Shown here piece after piece: positions 63,769 through 64,000 of a DNA stretch of 64,000 nt. The position numbers were made by a program, and so were the translations under genes. Source of the stretch: Cognatishimia sp. 1_MG-2023 (GTDB taxonomy: Bacteria > Pseudomonadota > Alphaproteobacteria > Rhodobacterales > Rhodobacteraceae); the NCBI RefSeq assembly GCF_030548175.1, contig NZ_JAUORX010000011.1, positions 17,516 through 81,515 of the forward strand. Reading direction: 5' to 3'. A model generated the notes under the pieces. The model did no database searches. It was not told where the DNA came from and saw only the letters and a program-made list of their open reading frames with translations. Each line of letters starts with the position of its first letter. The first letter of the stretch is position 1.

Positions 63769-64000
63769 ATGTCCGAAAAATTCGTCGTCGGTTTTGACGG
63801 CAGCGACGCAGCCAAACGTGCGCTGGATTTCGCTGTAGACCGCGCTAAGGCATTGGGGGGATCTGTCGTGGTCGCTCATGTGCTTGAGTGGTCCCCTTAC
63901 TCCTTCCTGACACCAACCGAGTTGGAAGAGCGCCACAAGCGCCGTCGTGAAGAATTAGAGCGTGCTGAAACCGCTCTTATGAAACCTGTTGTTGATGCAC
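63769..64000 (+). CDS. Universal stress protein UspA-like, 3' end outside the window
   Basis: The first 77 residues of a Usp domain: MSEKFVVGFDGSDAAKRALDFA is the N-terminal strand and helix with the DGS turn; VVVAHVLEW is the second strand; then an acidic/basic helix (ELEERHKRRREELE). The ATP-binding G-2x-G-9x-G motif would lie beyond base 64000. GGGAG precedes the ATG at good spacing. Probably controlled by the same intergenic region as the Lrp gene. Confidence 0.9.
   Translation, partial: MSEKFVVGFDGSDAAKRALDFAVDRAKALGGSVVVAHVLEWSPYSFLTPTELEERHKRRREELERAETALMKPVVDA

Noticed and set aside
1..64000. CRISPR array, prophage, insertion sequence, integron or tRNA-linked island
   Set aside because: No regularly spaced repeats, transposase, integrase, phage structural gene or tRNA cloverleaf was seen. 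The only foreign-looking gene is the A+T-rich one at 50245.

Overview
The window is ordinary chromosomal DNA of an alphaproteobacterium, almost certainly a Rhodobacterales member of the Roseobacter group. This rests on gene content and order: the DUF3576/leuS/lptE/holA block, thioredoxin/LON/Trm112, the succinyldiaminopimelate-type aminotransferase next to ftsK and lolA, heparinase II/III-purH-lspA-DUF3035-M16 pair, two FAD/GcvT-type demethylating dehydrogenases, and a Fur-family-box-controlled sitABCD operon. G+C is in the mid-fifties by eye. The genus cannot be fixed from the sequence. No rRNA, tRNA, CRISPR array, insertion sequence or prophage was seen, and no gap between genes exceeds 300 bp.

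Layout. 1-13.9 kb: end of a HI0933-type flavoprotein, a GFA protein, the minus-strand leuS-lptE-holA operon, a glycosyltransferase plus a cysteine-rich secreted protein inserted between leuS and DUF3576, a small porin, yggS, an L,D-transpeptidase overlapping ribA, an OmpR-type response regulator, a candidate small RNA and exonuclease III. 13.9-24.5 kb: thioredoxin/TPR protein, LON-domain protein, Trm112-like protein, UbiH-type hydroxylase, amidase, aminotransferase, ftsK, lolA, an SLT lipoprotein and hspQ. 24.4-28.8 kb: gamma-glutamyltransferase, an anti-sigma/anti-anti-sigma pair, a thiolase and a free-methionine sulfoxide reductase. 28.9-35.6 kb: a probable methylated-amine catabolic cluster (XRE-cupin regulator, FAD/GcvT enzyme, GlxA-type AraC regulator, second FAD/GcvT enzyme). 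35.5-45.4 kb: RarD, a pseudouridine synthase, a 1-Cys peroxiredoxin, two glycosyltransferase-like genes, pnp, aqpZ, rpsO, an RTX-repeat protein, DUF5665 and DUF1643. 45.6-54.1 kb: heparinase, purH, lspA, DUF3035, an A+T-rich SMI1/KNR4-like gene, an M16 peptidase pair and a GNAT. 54.1-64 kb: MerR regulator with a textbook operator and an unknown membrane protein, the deoC-aldehyde dehydrogenase-reductase operon, sitABCD, an Lrp regulator and the start of a universal stress protein.

The most interesting signals lie between genes. They are: two copies of a 46-bp palindromic element built on CGTACGTTT/AAACGTACG, identical in the arms and different only in the loop; a heat-shock-sigma-like promoter followed by an ~80-nt RNA with an exposed CCTCCC and a strong terminator; nested inverted repeats in front of the XRE-cupin regulator with a related half-site in front of the neighbouring enzyme; a MerR dyad in a 20-bp spacer; and paired 7-1-7 Fur-family boxes upstream of sitA. 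No clearly new multi-gene defence or biosynthetic system was found.
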